The notes under the pieces were generated by a model. The model searched no databases. It saw only the letters and a program-made list of their open reading frames with translations, and was not told where the DNA came from. A stretch of 64,000 nucleotides of DNA, from the NCBI RefSeq assembly GCF_000203815.1, contig NW_004457644.1, forward strand, positions 1 to 64,000, given 5' to 3'. Below are positions 48,152-58,174 of the stretch, in pieces. Origin of the DNA: Cavenderia fasciculata (taxonomy: Eukaryota > Evosea > Eumycetozoa > Acytosteliales > Cavenderiaceae). Position numbers and translations under genes: made by a program. How positions within the stretch are numbered: position 1 is the stretch's first letter; every line of letters begins with the position of its first letter.

Positions 48152-48426
48152 TTACCATTTTCCCCAATATGGTTTGGCAAAGGCAACATTATTCTCTGCC
48201 TGGATACCGATGCTACCAGCACCACCACCGCAGGTATTCATAGAACTATGATGACCACCACTACTACGACTGGATGATAATGATTCTTTCATCATAAATG
48301 AAAAGTTGGATCCGAGTTTGGAAAGGGATGCTAAAAAAAAATATAATAACAAAGGTTAGAATTATATTTATTAATAGTATTAAGGATTAATAATAATATT
48401 TATATTTTATGCATACCAAACAACAT
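48152..48426 (-). CDS. small Ser/Gly-rich protein with 10-nt first exon (member 2)
   Basis: Exon 1 is 48426-48417 (ATGTTGTTTG) and exon 2 is 48330-48152. The intron runs from GTATGC to a T-rich AG. The product is 62 residues: MLFASLSKLGSNFSFMMKES, a Ser run, a CGGGAGSIG segment, then NNVAFAKPYWGKW. The early MLFASLSKLG and the Gly-rich centre are reminiscent of hssA/2C/7E-type dictyostelid small proteins (tentative). The tail is nearly identical in character to member 1 (WGKW). No membrane segment or signal peptide is obvious. The same splice position in all three members supports the gene model. Confidence 0.8.
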
Positions 48427-50269
48427 TTTTAAAGATTTAGATATTTTAGCTATTTTAGAATTGTTAAATTAAGAAATTATTATTGATTTGATTTGATTTG
48501 ATGAATTTAAAAACATAATTCTTTTTTAATTGATTATTTTATACTTACTCTTTTCTAATTAGCATTTCAATTGATTAGCATTTCAAATTGATGATGTCGG
48601 TTATTTAAACAATATAATTAGATTGTTGGAAATCATCTATAGATTATCATTAGAATGTATACTTTGCATTTAATAGATTGTTTAGCATTTGTTTGTAAAT
48701 CAAAATCAAAAGGTATTTGATTCTATCATTATAATGATAAATGAGATGCACTGCTAATCAATAATAAAGGTGGATGTGGAAGATGAGTGTGTTGTGTCAG
48801 CTGACATCACCCATATATCTATATCATTTTTCAATAATATCTAATGTTAAGTAGTTGAGTGGGGGGTGGGTGGTAAATGGTAGTGTAGGGGTAGGTACCA
48901 TGTGTGGGTGTGTCAAAACATCGTTTTAGCATTACGATTCTTCTTAATTCTACCCATAAATCGTATTCATCAAAATATATATCACGAGGTGTCTCAAACC
49001 AACCCGATCATTTTGATTCAACTGATCGTATTTAAATATATATAAAAAGTGCACAGAAATTGGAATGACCTCGAGGTCCATCCCAAAGTCCTTTAAACCA
49101 TTGGTCTTTCATTGTCTCATTGTTTAATCCTAAATAATAATTAATCTATATTTATATAATAGTAATAGTAATAGTAATAAAACAATGAGTTAATTAATTA
49201 TTATCAATGATTCTTTGTTGTAGTTGTAAAATAATATTAAATATTATATAAATATAGATCGGTAAATACTTACCTGAATTTCATAGGAGTGAGAACTATG
49301 GTTGATTGATTGCTTTCTTTGTTTAAATAATTATTGATTGCATGATTGATGAATTGAATTTTAAATTTGTTGCAAAGTTGTTCCAATTTATACTAATCGA
49401 TTAGTATAGGAATGCTAAATTATATCTGAATATACACATTGCCCATTTAGTATAATCCGATGAATGCCGATCAATAAGTGTAACTAAAAACAATCGATTC
49501 ATTGTAAATAGAATAATACCAAATTACATTAAATTTTGATGGTTGAGTATTACCAGTACTGGGAATTCAACTAGACTTGATTCTCCAATATCTATTGATG
49601 AAATGAGTGTCTATCGTCATCACACGCTCTCCTCTCTTGACCCAACCACAATATTATTATTTGTAGGTATACCAGTCCAAAGTAAAAGACCTACTTTAAT
49701 TTTTAAAAAAACGGGAAAAGAGTCAATGATTAGAGAATCTAGTCCGTCTGTTTGATAGATGATGATGGCATACATCATACCCTTTGACGGCACACAGTTA
49801 TATTAATTGATTGAAACCAAAAAGGTAGACGGGAATTAAAATGGTTGATGTCAACATGTTAGAGATTGTTTTGATGGAATGTTATGTGTATTGTTTCCAT
49901 CAAACAACATAACCACACACACTTTTAAATCTATAAAACAATCATCCGATTGATTGTTTGGCAAAAGCATCTAATCGTATCTATCCATGTTGTTGTCATG
50001 TGTAGAGTGAAACAATAGCAAGCTTCAAGATAATCCATTCATGTTGACAACAACACCAGGATTACACTCATTCGATTGATTGGTTGATATTGATTGGTAT
50101 GATCATCAGGTGTCCTAAACCTAGCTTGTCACCGTGATTAGTAATACTATTTAAATGAACTATATTATTTCTAAATATATTCATCCACTACTTCATTACT
50201 AAATTAATATATTTACTCGATTCCAACTCCTATCCTATTTATTATAACCTATAAATTAAAATTAAAAAC
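48427..50269. other. intergenic region; possible tiny spliced gene at 49040-49285
   Basis: Upstream flank of member 2 and flank of member 3. At 49136-49040 on the minus strand an exon-like stretch reads GLNNETMKDQWFKGLWDGPR followed by GHSNF, preceded by an AG acceptor. A good GTAAGT donor lies at about 49272. No in-frame start could be joined across that intron, so this remains a hint only. A plus-strand frame at 49543-49755 has no ATG start or recognisable motif. Confidence 0.35.
48558..48586. promoter_or_regulatory. paired direct repeat upstream of small gene member 2
   Basis: ATTAGCATTTCAA occurs twice with a 16-bp period (48558-48570 and 48574-48586), about 130-160 bp upstream of the member 2 start codon. 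A related TTTAGCATTTG lies further up. This is a candidate transcription factor site pair; the factor is unknown. Confidence 0.4.
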
Positions 50270-50541
50270 ATGTTATTTGGTATGTTATACTATTGATGAT
50301 AATATATATATCACATACCTCTATATTTATTGATCAGATCCTAACCAATCTACTTCTTTTTTAAATTTAAAATAAATTATTAGTTGCTCTATCTAAATCC
50401 ATAATGATGCAGAATCTATCATTGTCAACATCTACTACTACTACCACCTCATCCACACACTATAATGTATTGACACCATCAACCAATCAATCTTTTAATC
50501 AAGTGTCGATCTTTTCCAAACCACTTTGGAGTCGTTGGTAA
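50270..50541 (+). CDS. small Ser/Thr-rich protein with 10-nt first exon (member 3)
   Basis: Too short to be found as a plain ORF. Exon 1 is 50270-50279 (ATGTTATTTG), the intron starts GTATGT and ends TTATTAG, and exon 2 is 50384-50541. The product is 55 residues: MLFVALSKSIMMQNLSLST, a run of Thr, then NVLTPSTNQSFNQVSIF and the tail SKPLWSRW followed by TAA. Exon 1 length and phase, the LSK motif and the K/R-W tail match the two minus-strand members at 46.4 and 48.3 kb. It is therefore the third gene of a small cluster, in opposite orientation. Function unknown. Confidence 0.75.
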
Positions 50542-51456
50542 TAACCAAAGACACCCCCTCCCTATAAACTAATCTTAATACAACTACTATCGAATCAAAT
50601 GAATGATACATGTCAACATCAATCATTGTGTATGTGTATGTTATGCTACCGCTGCATGCAGAGCCAACCAACCCTTGTAAATATTTTAATCTCGAACCGA
50701 CTCGCGCTCTCTCTATCAGCTGCTACGTCCACTCCACTCTATAATAATATATCTATAATAATACTATATTATTACTATTGATTGTAAATAAACAACATCC
50801 TTGTATATACTCTATATAGTCTTCATTATTCTTATTAATCTTATACTAGTTTGATTATATCTCTATCTCACAATAATCTGTGAAGCCAATAAGAATTTCG
50901 GGTTTGTACTAACTTCAACCTTTACGATTATTTTTATTTTATTTATTTTAATCCCTTCACAGCTAGCCTGGGTGTGAGATTCTATTATTATTATATTATA
51001 TTAATATTCATTGAGACGATGAATTAATGAGTGAACAGAATAATTCTCAGAGTACTCTGAGATGAACAATCAATCAATACAATTGATCTCTGGGGCACCC
51101 GAATCCCATCGGTCTGTAAAGATCTTTAAATATCGGTCTCCTAACATTGTAGTTATGAGAATCATGTTGTTTATGCCATTCATTCATCACCGCGGCGAAG
51201 TTTGTTGATACCACAACGAGAGAGCGGAGGACTGGCCCTAAGCCGACTTAAGCCTGGTCTTGGGATAAAAATCGATTTTTAAAATATTATTTATGATTTT
51301 TTTTGGGATCCGTGTCTCCTCGGAGCACCTCTGCTCTCCCAATGCCACTCTACTTTAAAAGTCTCTCCTCCTCTCACCTGATCATTATTTATTATTTGTA
51401 CTACCTCTTTTTTTATTACTACGACTATTATTTATCTTTTTCAAAAAAAAACAATC
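50542..51456. other. intergenic region upstream of the secreted protein gene
   Basis: No gene seen. An 18-bp perfect palindrome (TCTCAGAGTACTCTGAGA, 51045-51062) lies about 400 bp upstream of the next start codon. A more GC-rich patch follows at about 51190-51260. The last 80 bp before the start are T-rich then A-rich, typical of dictyostelid promoters. Confidence 0.4.
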
Positions 51457-52200
51457 ATGATGATTAAACAACAATTGATTGCTGTATTTTTAATCCTTGC
51501 TGTTGTCTTTGCAGGCTCAGCTGATGCTGCTACATTCAAGCTCAACTCTAGATCCTCTGCTAGATTGAGTGTTACCTCTGCCAAGGATTTCGGTGAATTC
51601 TTGTTAGGTTTTATTGAAGGTTTAGAAGTATGTAATAAGAATTTCGACAGAATCCGATCAATCAATAAAAATCACATATTAATTCTTATTTCTTATTTCT
51701 AATTGTAGATTTCAACATCATCACATTCACGTGCATGTATTGCCGATACTACTAGATCAGTTAGTGAATTTGTATCAGCCTATGAAGAAATCTCAAAGGG
51801 TTTCTCTGAAAAGTCAGCTCATACCCTTGGCGCCGGTTTCAAGGTGATGGGTGAAGCTTTGCTCGAAGTACCAATCTTGTGGCAAGAATGTGATATCTCT
51901 GGTTTCATCTCTGAAATCAAGGGTCTCGCAAGCAAGCTCGAAGAAGGTGCTGGAGGTGTCTTGGATGTCATCATCAAGGAAGCCATCAACATTTTCCATC
52001 ACGGTCACGATTTGACCTCTGATTTCCATGGTGCCATCGCCGACGAAAAGTCTCACAATTGGTCTGGTTTCGGTGTCAACGTCGTATGTATCAAATAACT
52101 TTGATAGTAATAATAATAATTATACACATTAAAAACAAAATATTAACTATGATTTATCTAATTTTAGGGTAAGATTGTTGGAGTTCTTTTGAAGGATTAA
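51457..52200 (+). CDS. small secreted protein, unknown function (192 aa)
   Basis: Three exons: 51457-51627, 51709-52083 and 52168-52200, all phase-0 junctions with GTATGT donors. Signal peptide at residues 1-24 (MMIKQQLIAVFLILAVVFAG, then SADA). The mature part begins ATFKLNSRSSARLSVTSAKD, has Cys in HSRACIADTTRS and WQECDISGF, amphipathic helices (ISEIKGLASKLEEGAGGV), a His/Asp-rich HHGHD segment, and ends VGKIVGVLLKD from the last mini exon. The overall pattern, an all-helical secreted protein with a W-x-x-C motif, is familiar from uncharacterised amoebal extracellular proteins, but I cannot name the family. Codon use is biased toward C-ending codons (AAG, ATC, GGT), suggesting high expression. 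Confidence 0.85.
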
Positions 52201-52583
52201 ATTTAATTGTTGTTTTGACAACAAACAAACAAACAACCTATCTCTCTATTTATTGATTATTGAAATAAATAAATCCCCTTTGTTGGAATCTGTCACTCAT
52301 GAGATTCCTTCAACAAAGATCATAATCCCCTCTTTGTAATTTAATATTGTAACCTTTATAAAAATTATAATTATCGTGTAACTTTTGAATTTGAAGAGGC
52401 AAAAACTTGATAAGATCGACCTTTGAAGATTCATTCATTCATCATATTAATATAGAAAGTGAAGTCAAGTGTACAGATATAGAATAACATATATTATATA
52501 CATATAGAGATATACATTATTGTAAATTATGAATAATAGTTTATAGGTCTAGGAAGGAAGGAGTACGATAGTTATAGAGTAGA
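52201..52583. other. spacer between secreted protein gene and SAGA-subunit gene
   Basis: Contains the 3' end signals of the upstream gene (AATAAATAAAT), an imperfect inverted pair TTTGTTGGAATCTGTCACTC / GAGATTCCTTCAACAAAG (about 52280-52317) that could form a hairpin, and the promoter of the next gene. Confidence 0.45.
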
Positions 52584-53327
52584 ATGAATCCATCAAATGG
52601 TATGTTTTTTATGATTGATATTGATTAATAGAATGAAGATGGTTGGTATTAATGTGTTTGTTGTTGTTACAGATACAATAGAATCATCATCACCAAAATC
52701 AACAATGATCAGTCCTTCATTGGAAAGATCGCCAAAAGATACGCCAGTCAATATGATACCGGCTGGTGCAATGATGGGTTTGGCAAAGTCATCGTCATCA
52801 TCGACATCGTCGAATGTATCTGGAGGTGGAGGTGGTAGTAGTAGGGACAATAGTAGAGAGAATAGTAGATCGAGAAATGAACCACCTTCATCATCATCAC
52901 AAAGATCGGCTACATCAACGACGACATCAGGTGGAGGTGGAGGTGCACGACCACAACAACAACAGCAACAACAACAACAACAACCTGAAAGAAGAAGAGA
53001 TAGTAGAGAAAGAGAAAGATTGTCAAAGGATAATATTGGTGGTGGAAGAGGAGACAGAGATAGAGACCGCGATAGAGACAGAGATAGGGATAGAGGAGAC
53101 CCACGTGACAGAGACAGAGATCGCGATAGAGACAGAGATAGAGGAGACCCACGTGACAGAGGAGGAGATCCACGTGACAGAGATAGAGATGCCAGGGATA
53201 GAGAAAGAGATAATAGAGAGCAGCGTGACAGAGGATCTCTGACTACATCTGGCACGGGAAGTGCATTATCCAGCCCCACTTTAATGGGAGGGTTGAGTAG
53301 CAGCAATTCGTCCATACCTCCTCCTCC

Positions 53328-53358
<31 letters not shown>

Positions 53359-56083
53359 CTACAGACTGCAGGGGGAGGAGGTGGATCATTGTCATCGTCA
53401 ACATCATCACTCAAGATGAGCAAGGAAATAGACAAGCCAAAGGATACTACTTCTACTACTTCTACTTCTTCTACAACGACTGCTGCTGGAAAGCGGTCAC
53501 CACGTGAAGGAGACCGTGATCGTGATAGAGATAGAGACAGAGACCGTGAAAGAGACCGTGATAGAGATCGTGATAGAGACCGTGACAGAGACAGAGACAG
53601 AGATCGTGATAGAGATAGAGACCGCGATAGAGACAGAGATCGCGATAGAGACAGGGATCGCGAAAGAGACCGTGACAGAGACCGTGATAGAGATAGAGAT
53701 CGCGACAGAGACAGAGATAGAGATGGCAGAGGTGGTGGTCGTGACAGAGATAGAGACCGTGACAGAGACAGACGGGATGGTGGTCGAGACAGTCGAGACC
53801 GACGAGGAGGAGGAGACAGAGATCGCGACAGAGACAGGGATCCACGTGATCGAGACAGAGACCCTCGGGACCGTGACAGAGATAGAGACAGAGACCGCGA
53901 CAATCGAGATAGAGATCGCGGCGATACTCGGTCAGGTGGAGGTGGTGGAGGTGGTAAACCTGGATCATCATCAACATCCGGGTCATCATCAACCATATCA
54001 AAATCATTTTCATCTTCGAATATTGGTAAACAAGGAGGTGGAGGAGGAGGGTTGCATTCCTCTTCTTCATCATCTTTCAATAATAATAATAATAATAACA
54101 AACAATCACAATTTAACAAAAAAAACAATAATGTATCAAACAACAAAAAGAAAAGACAAAGAAAGAACCGGTTGGCAAGACATCGACAAAAACAACAACA
54201 AAGACAGAACCACCATGACAACAACCATGGCAGTAGTGATGAAAGTAACACATCATCATCGTCATCGTCATCGTCATCATCAGAGGATGAAGACTCGTCG
54301 TATGGTTCGTCGTCGTCGTCGTCCAACTCGTATTCTTCGGGTAGTGAGGAAGGGTCGTCTAGCCAGAGCAACAGCGATAGCGATAATGGTGGAAGCAGTG
54401 ATGGTGACTCGAGTGGGTCAGAGGATGGTAGCTCCAACAGTGGCAGTGACAGCGATAGCGATCAAGATGACCGTGCATTGGTCAGTGGTCTCCAAACTCG
54501 ACGAAAACTAATCAAAAAGATTACCAAAGAAAATGCACCACCTCCACCACCATCATCCACTATTTCCAAAGAATCGTCGACACCACCACCACCATCATCA
54601 TCATCAGTCTCTGCAACATCAACACCAACATTACCAATTGAAAAGATGGATAATAATAGTTTTAAAGATCAACCTGCCAAACCAACCAATATTTTAAATG
54701 TTAAATCATCTGCAATATCATCATCATCATCGTCATCTGTGGCACCATCAACAAGTGTAGCACAACAACCACCTCCAACAGCAACGGTAACAACTACAAC
54801 ATCTACATCTACAACATCAACACCAATTACATCACCATCAAAAAGTAAAAAGGGTCAAGTCACCAAATCAAAAGTAGAAAAAGTGATGGTGGTTGAAGAA
54901 AAAGATTCTAAAATGAATATTGATACTACAAGTACTAGCAGTAGTAGTAGTGGTCAATCACCTGTAAACACAAAAACAAATAGTAGTAATAATAATAATA
55001 GTTTGGATGATGAAGATGAAGAATTGGATTTATCAGATCAAGAGAATAGAAAGACTTTCCAAGATGAAATGGCATATGAAATTTATACAGATATATTGGA
55101 CGAAGTATTATTAGATCTTTATTTTGAAGTTCATAAAAATTTACATTTTACTTCAAAATTAAATAATAACGGTAATAATAATAATAATAATAATAGTAAT
55201 GGTAGTAATGGTAAATATATTATATATTATAAAAACAACAATATTAATATTTTATTAATTTATTATTTTTTTTTTAGAAATAATTAAAAGACCAGGAGTT
55301 GATATTTATGGACAAGTATCAAAGAATCAAACAGATACATTTGAATGTGTTAGATGTGAATCATCGGTTATTTCATCAAGATATGCACCACATCTTGAGA
55401 AGTGTATGGGTATTGGTAGAACTACAAGATCAACAAGAAACAAACAAAATAATGAATTATTGACAACTCTCTATGGTAAAGGTAGTGGAAATAATCATAA
55501 TGAAGTTGAAAAAAGTATGTCAATCAATCAATTATTATTGGATAATTATTGGATGAATTATTAATTAATTAATTATTATTATTTCAGATATGTCACCATA
55601 TGTTTCAGAAGATTCAGATGAAGATTATGATCCACGTGGTGGTAAAGGTGCAACAAAAAGAAAGGTTAAAAGTAAGAAATAAAGAAAAAACAAAAAAATA
55701 ATAATATTTAATATTTATTAATTAATTTATTTATTTCTTTCTACATAGAACAAACTTATTCATTAGATTCAATTAAAGCATTACCATACGATAAAATTCA
55801 AGCAATATTAAAGAGAATGTGTGGAGTGGTATCAAGCAATACAGGTAAACTGTGTGCCAAGACGTTAAAGTGTCCTCAACATACAGAAGAGCAGAGAGAC
55901 GAGGTTCGATTAAAGTTGCAAAAATCAGCCACTCGTAAACCTGGTAGTGGAAGACCAAGAAAATATCCACTCCCAACACAATCATCATCTGGCAACGATG
56001 ATCAAGATCTTTCATCAAGTGAATTTGTAGATGTAGAAGGTGATGAAAATGAAAGGAGTTTAAAACGAAATAAATACTCTTAA
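52584..56083 (+). CDS. SAGA deubiquitinase-module subunit, ATXN7L3/Sgf11-like, with large Arg-Asp-rich insert
   Basis: Five exons: 52584-52599, 52673-55210, 55278-55514, 55588-55671 and 55749-56083; 1069 residues. Exon 1 encodes only MNPSN plus one base. A low-complexity N-terminal 800 residues contain Gly, Ser and Gln runs and two long alternating Arg-Asp blocks (DRDRDRDR), then a Ser/Asp stretch. The conserved part is C-terminal: the helix DEMAYEIYTDILDEVLLDLY (about 803-822), followed by FEVHKNLHF, matching the Sgf11 N-helix; the Sgf11 zinc finger FECVRC...RYAPHLEKCMGIGR (Cys875, Cys878, His890, Cys894); and an SCA7-type motif MCGVVSSNTGKLCAKTLKCP (about 982-1001), with His1003. Human ATXN7L3 has the same finger plus SCA7 order. 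It anchors the Ubp8/USP22 module to nucleosomes for histone H2B deubiquitination. The Arg-Asp insert is unusual, as RD repeats are typical of RNA-processing factors. Confidence 0.9.
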
Positions 56084-56160
56084 TTTTTTGTGATTCACAA
56101 ATTTTTTCCAAAGCTGTACTCTTTTTAGTTTTTTTTTTTAAAAGTAACTATAGAATAATA

Positions 56161-56601
56161 ATGTCTGAATTATCTCAAGCATCCAAAATTATAACAAATA
56201 GTGCACTTAGAGAAGAAGAAAAGAATCAATGTAGAGACTACTTAAAGTCTGACCATGATGAAGCACCTTTTATCATTATCAAACAAGTCATTTTGTTGTT
56301 TAATGAGTTTCAAATAATCAACGATTGTACAGAAAAGGAAGATTTCCTTGCCATGCTCAAGGTACTACTTGACTCACCAAAGGACTTTTGTTGTTTGAAC
56401 TCGGTTGTTGCATTTGGCACATCCAAGATGATCGATATTGCTTCATCTCCAAAACTTGGCAAACAACACTCCAACACCTTTCACCACCACGATATAATTG
56501 TTTTAGTGAGAATTTATCTCTTTCTCTTTAGCAACTACTTTATAAATACATTATGCGAGTTAATAGGTCATGGCTTGTGTGAGATGAATAATTTGTTGTA
56601 G
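56161..56601 (+). CDS. hypothetical protein, 146 aa
   Basis: Single exon starting 77 bp after the SAGA-subunit stop, with an A/T-rich leader before the ATG. The product starts MSELSQASKIITNSALREEE and is predicted mostly helical, with EAPFIIIKQVILLFNEFQII and a hydrophobic segment near the C-terminus (VRIYLFLFSNYFINTLCELI). It has several Cys (CC at about 78) and no known motif that I can recognise. Convergent with the next gene: stops are only about 28 bp apart. The final third could alternatively be read-through of an unspliced intron, since the LFLFSNYF part resembles intron translation, but no GT donor with good context was seen. Confidence 0.6.
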   Translation: MSELSQASKIITNSALREEEKNQCRDYLKSDHDEAPFIIIKQVILLFNEFQIINDCTEKEDFLAMLKVLLDSPKDFCCLNSVVAFGTSKMIDIASSPKLGKQHSNTFHHHDIIVLVRIYLFLFSNYFINTLCELIGHGLCEMNNLL

Positions 56602-56628
56602 GTTTTAAATTTATTAATATTTAATTTC

Positions 56629-57363
56629 TTATAACCATCTTGAAAGACCTCTTCCCAATAGATAAGTTTTTACTTCATCATCGGTACATGGATCATCAAT
56701 AATAGATGATTGATAGGTGGGATGAAGATCATCACGGTACAGTGAAACGATCGAGTAGGTAGGAGCACCACCACCAGATACTGGTGTCTTTACCAATCCA
56801 TAGACCAATAATGTTTGATTAATGGTATATTGGCCAACACCTACTGTCACGCCTTTAGAGACAGATGTTTCATCAGGAATGTTGGTTGCATAACCTGGGA
56901 ATTTATGTTTGATGAAATGTAGAGATTCACATCTTGCAATAGGACCAGGTTCAATTCTATATCCAGGTGCAAATCCTGTTTTATAGGTGACCGATATAGT
57001 TTGATTCGATGTAGAATTTACATTTTGAACAAATCTATTATAAACTCCAATTGGTTTGATTTTAACATTAAATCCTCCTTCAACATAGGTAACTTCGAAA
57101 TTTGTAGACTTTCAAAAAAAATTAGAGTTTAAAATTACAAATTTAAATAATATTTTCAGAGTAATACTTACAGTTATAACCATCTGGTCAATTGGGTTCT
57201 TTGATTTAAGGTTCAAATCAACACCATAGTCAGATGAAACTACTAAACTATTTTCAATATCAAATTTTTGATTTGTTTGATTCTTTTTCTTTTCATCATC
57301 ATGTTGATGGTGTTGTTTTAAAGGAATAATATTGTCTGTTTCAACTTGTCCTCTTTGTTGCAT
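56629..57363 (-). CDS. hypothetical protein, 223 aa, beta-rich
   Basis: Two exons: 57363-57172 (64 codons) and 57108-56629, joined in phase 0 by a GTAAGT donor and a GAAAG acceptor. The N-terminus is hydrophilic (MQQRGQVETDNIIPLKQHHQ, then HDDEKKKNQ). From residue 35 on, alternating hydrophobic patterns suggest beta strands: VVSSDYGVDLNLKS, FEVTYVEGGFNVKIKPIGVY, QTISVTYKTGFAPGYRIEPG, VTVGVGQYTINQTLLVYGLV, and YSIVSLYRDDLHP. No signal peptide or membrane segment. The family is not recognised; a lectin-like or jelly-roll fold is only a guess. Its 5' end faces the large gene at 58175 across about 0.8 kb. Confidence 0.75.
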
Positions 57364-58174
57364 TTTTCTTGTTTGAATAATAATTATAATTATTATAATA
57401 GTAATTACTTATTACAAAATAATAATAATAATAATGATGGTCAGCAAAACAAAGAAAGAACACATTTGTTTATAAATACAATATTAAATATTTAAAAGTA
57501 AAGTAGCTGGCGTGTGTAAATTGAATGTTGCAATATTAGTGGGGGGTTCCAACTACGGGAGGGGCCACCATTTTACAAATTTGTTTGAAGTTCAAACAAA
57601 CTATTAATTAATTATGTAACTTTAAAAAAAATATCAGATTAAAATAGAGGAAGGAATAATAATATTTATTATTTTTGGGGACATGTCTCCTCCAAAGCTT
57701 CAAAACTCAAGAAAAAAAATAAATAAAAAAAATAAAAAATAAAAAATAAAATTAATTAAAAGTTTTTTTTTTCACTGTCCGCTGAACCTCGTCTCTTAGT
57801 ATCTAAGTACCTGTCTGTCTGACTGTTCACTCTACAAAACCATACTATTAAAAGAACAAGTCTTTTTAAAACTATTAGTAGTAGTAACAGCAACAACAAC
57901 AACATAAATAACAATAATACAATTATAATAATCATAAGAGATTGATTGTTAACACAAACAAGCAAACAAACAAACAAACCACACTCCCCTAACAACAACA
58001 ACAACCCTATAAGTCGTTTTATTTCATTAGTTAGTTAGTTAGTTAATCACCTCCCTTATGAGAGATAGATAAATATAGAAATAGAGAATATCATTAGAGA
58101 CGACGACGACGACAACAACAACAAAGACGACAACTTATAAACTACTACTACTTGTTGAGTAGTCAAAGGGTGTG
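57364..58174. other. divergent promoter region
   Basis: Lies between the starts of the 223-aa gene (minus strand) and the large BEACH-like gene (plus strand). It contains poly-A/T tracts, a short GC-richer patch (GGGGGGTTCC at about 57541), AAACAAAC and CAACAA runs, and a GACGACGAC/AACAAC-rich leader directly upstream of the large gene. No coding sequence is seen. Confidence 0.5.

Noticed and set aside
49543-49755. 70-codon plus-strand frame
   Set aside because: Begins with TTG rather than ATG, has no recognisable motif, and lies in AT-rich intergenic DNA.
51045-51062. 18-bp perfect palindrome
   Set aside because: Recorded in the intergenic entry only. An isolated palindrome of this length is weak evidence for a regulatory site without a second occurrence.
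52593-54437. 614-codon minus-strand frame rich in Ser/Arg/Leu/Asp
   Set aside because: It is the antisense reading of the Arg-Asp and Ser repeats of the SAGA-subunit gene. That gene has conserved zinc-finger domains and consistent splicing on the plus strand.
53504-54511. 335-codon plus-strand frame rich in Glu/Ile/Thr
   Set aside because: Out-of-frame shadow of the same GA-rich repeats.
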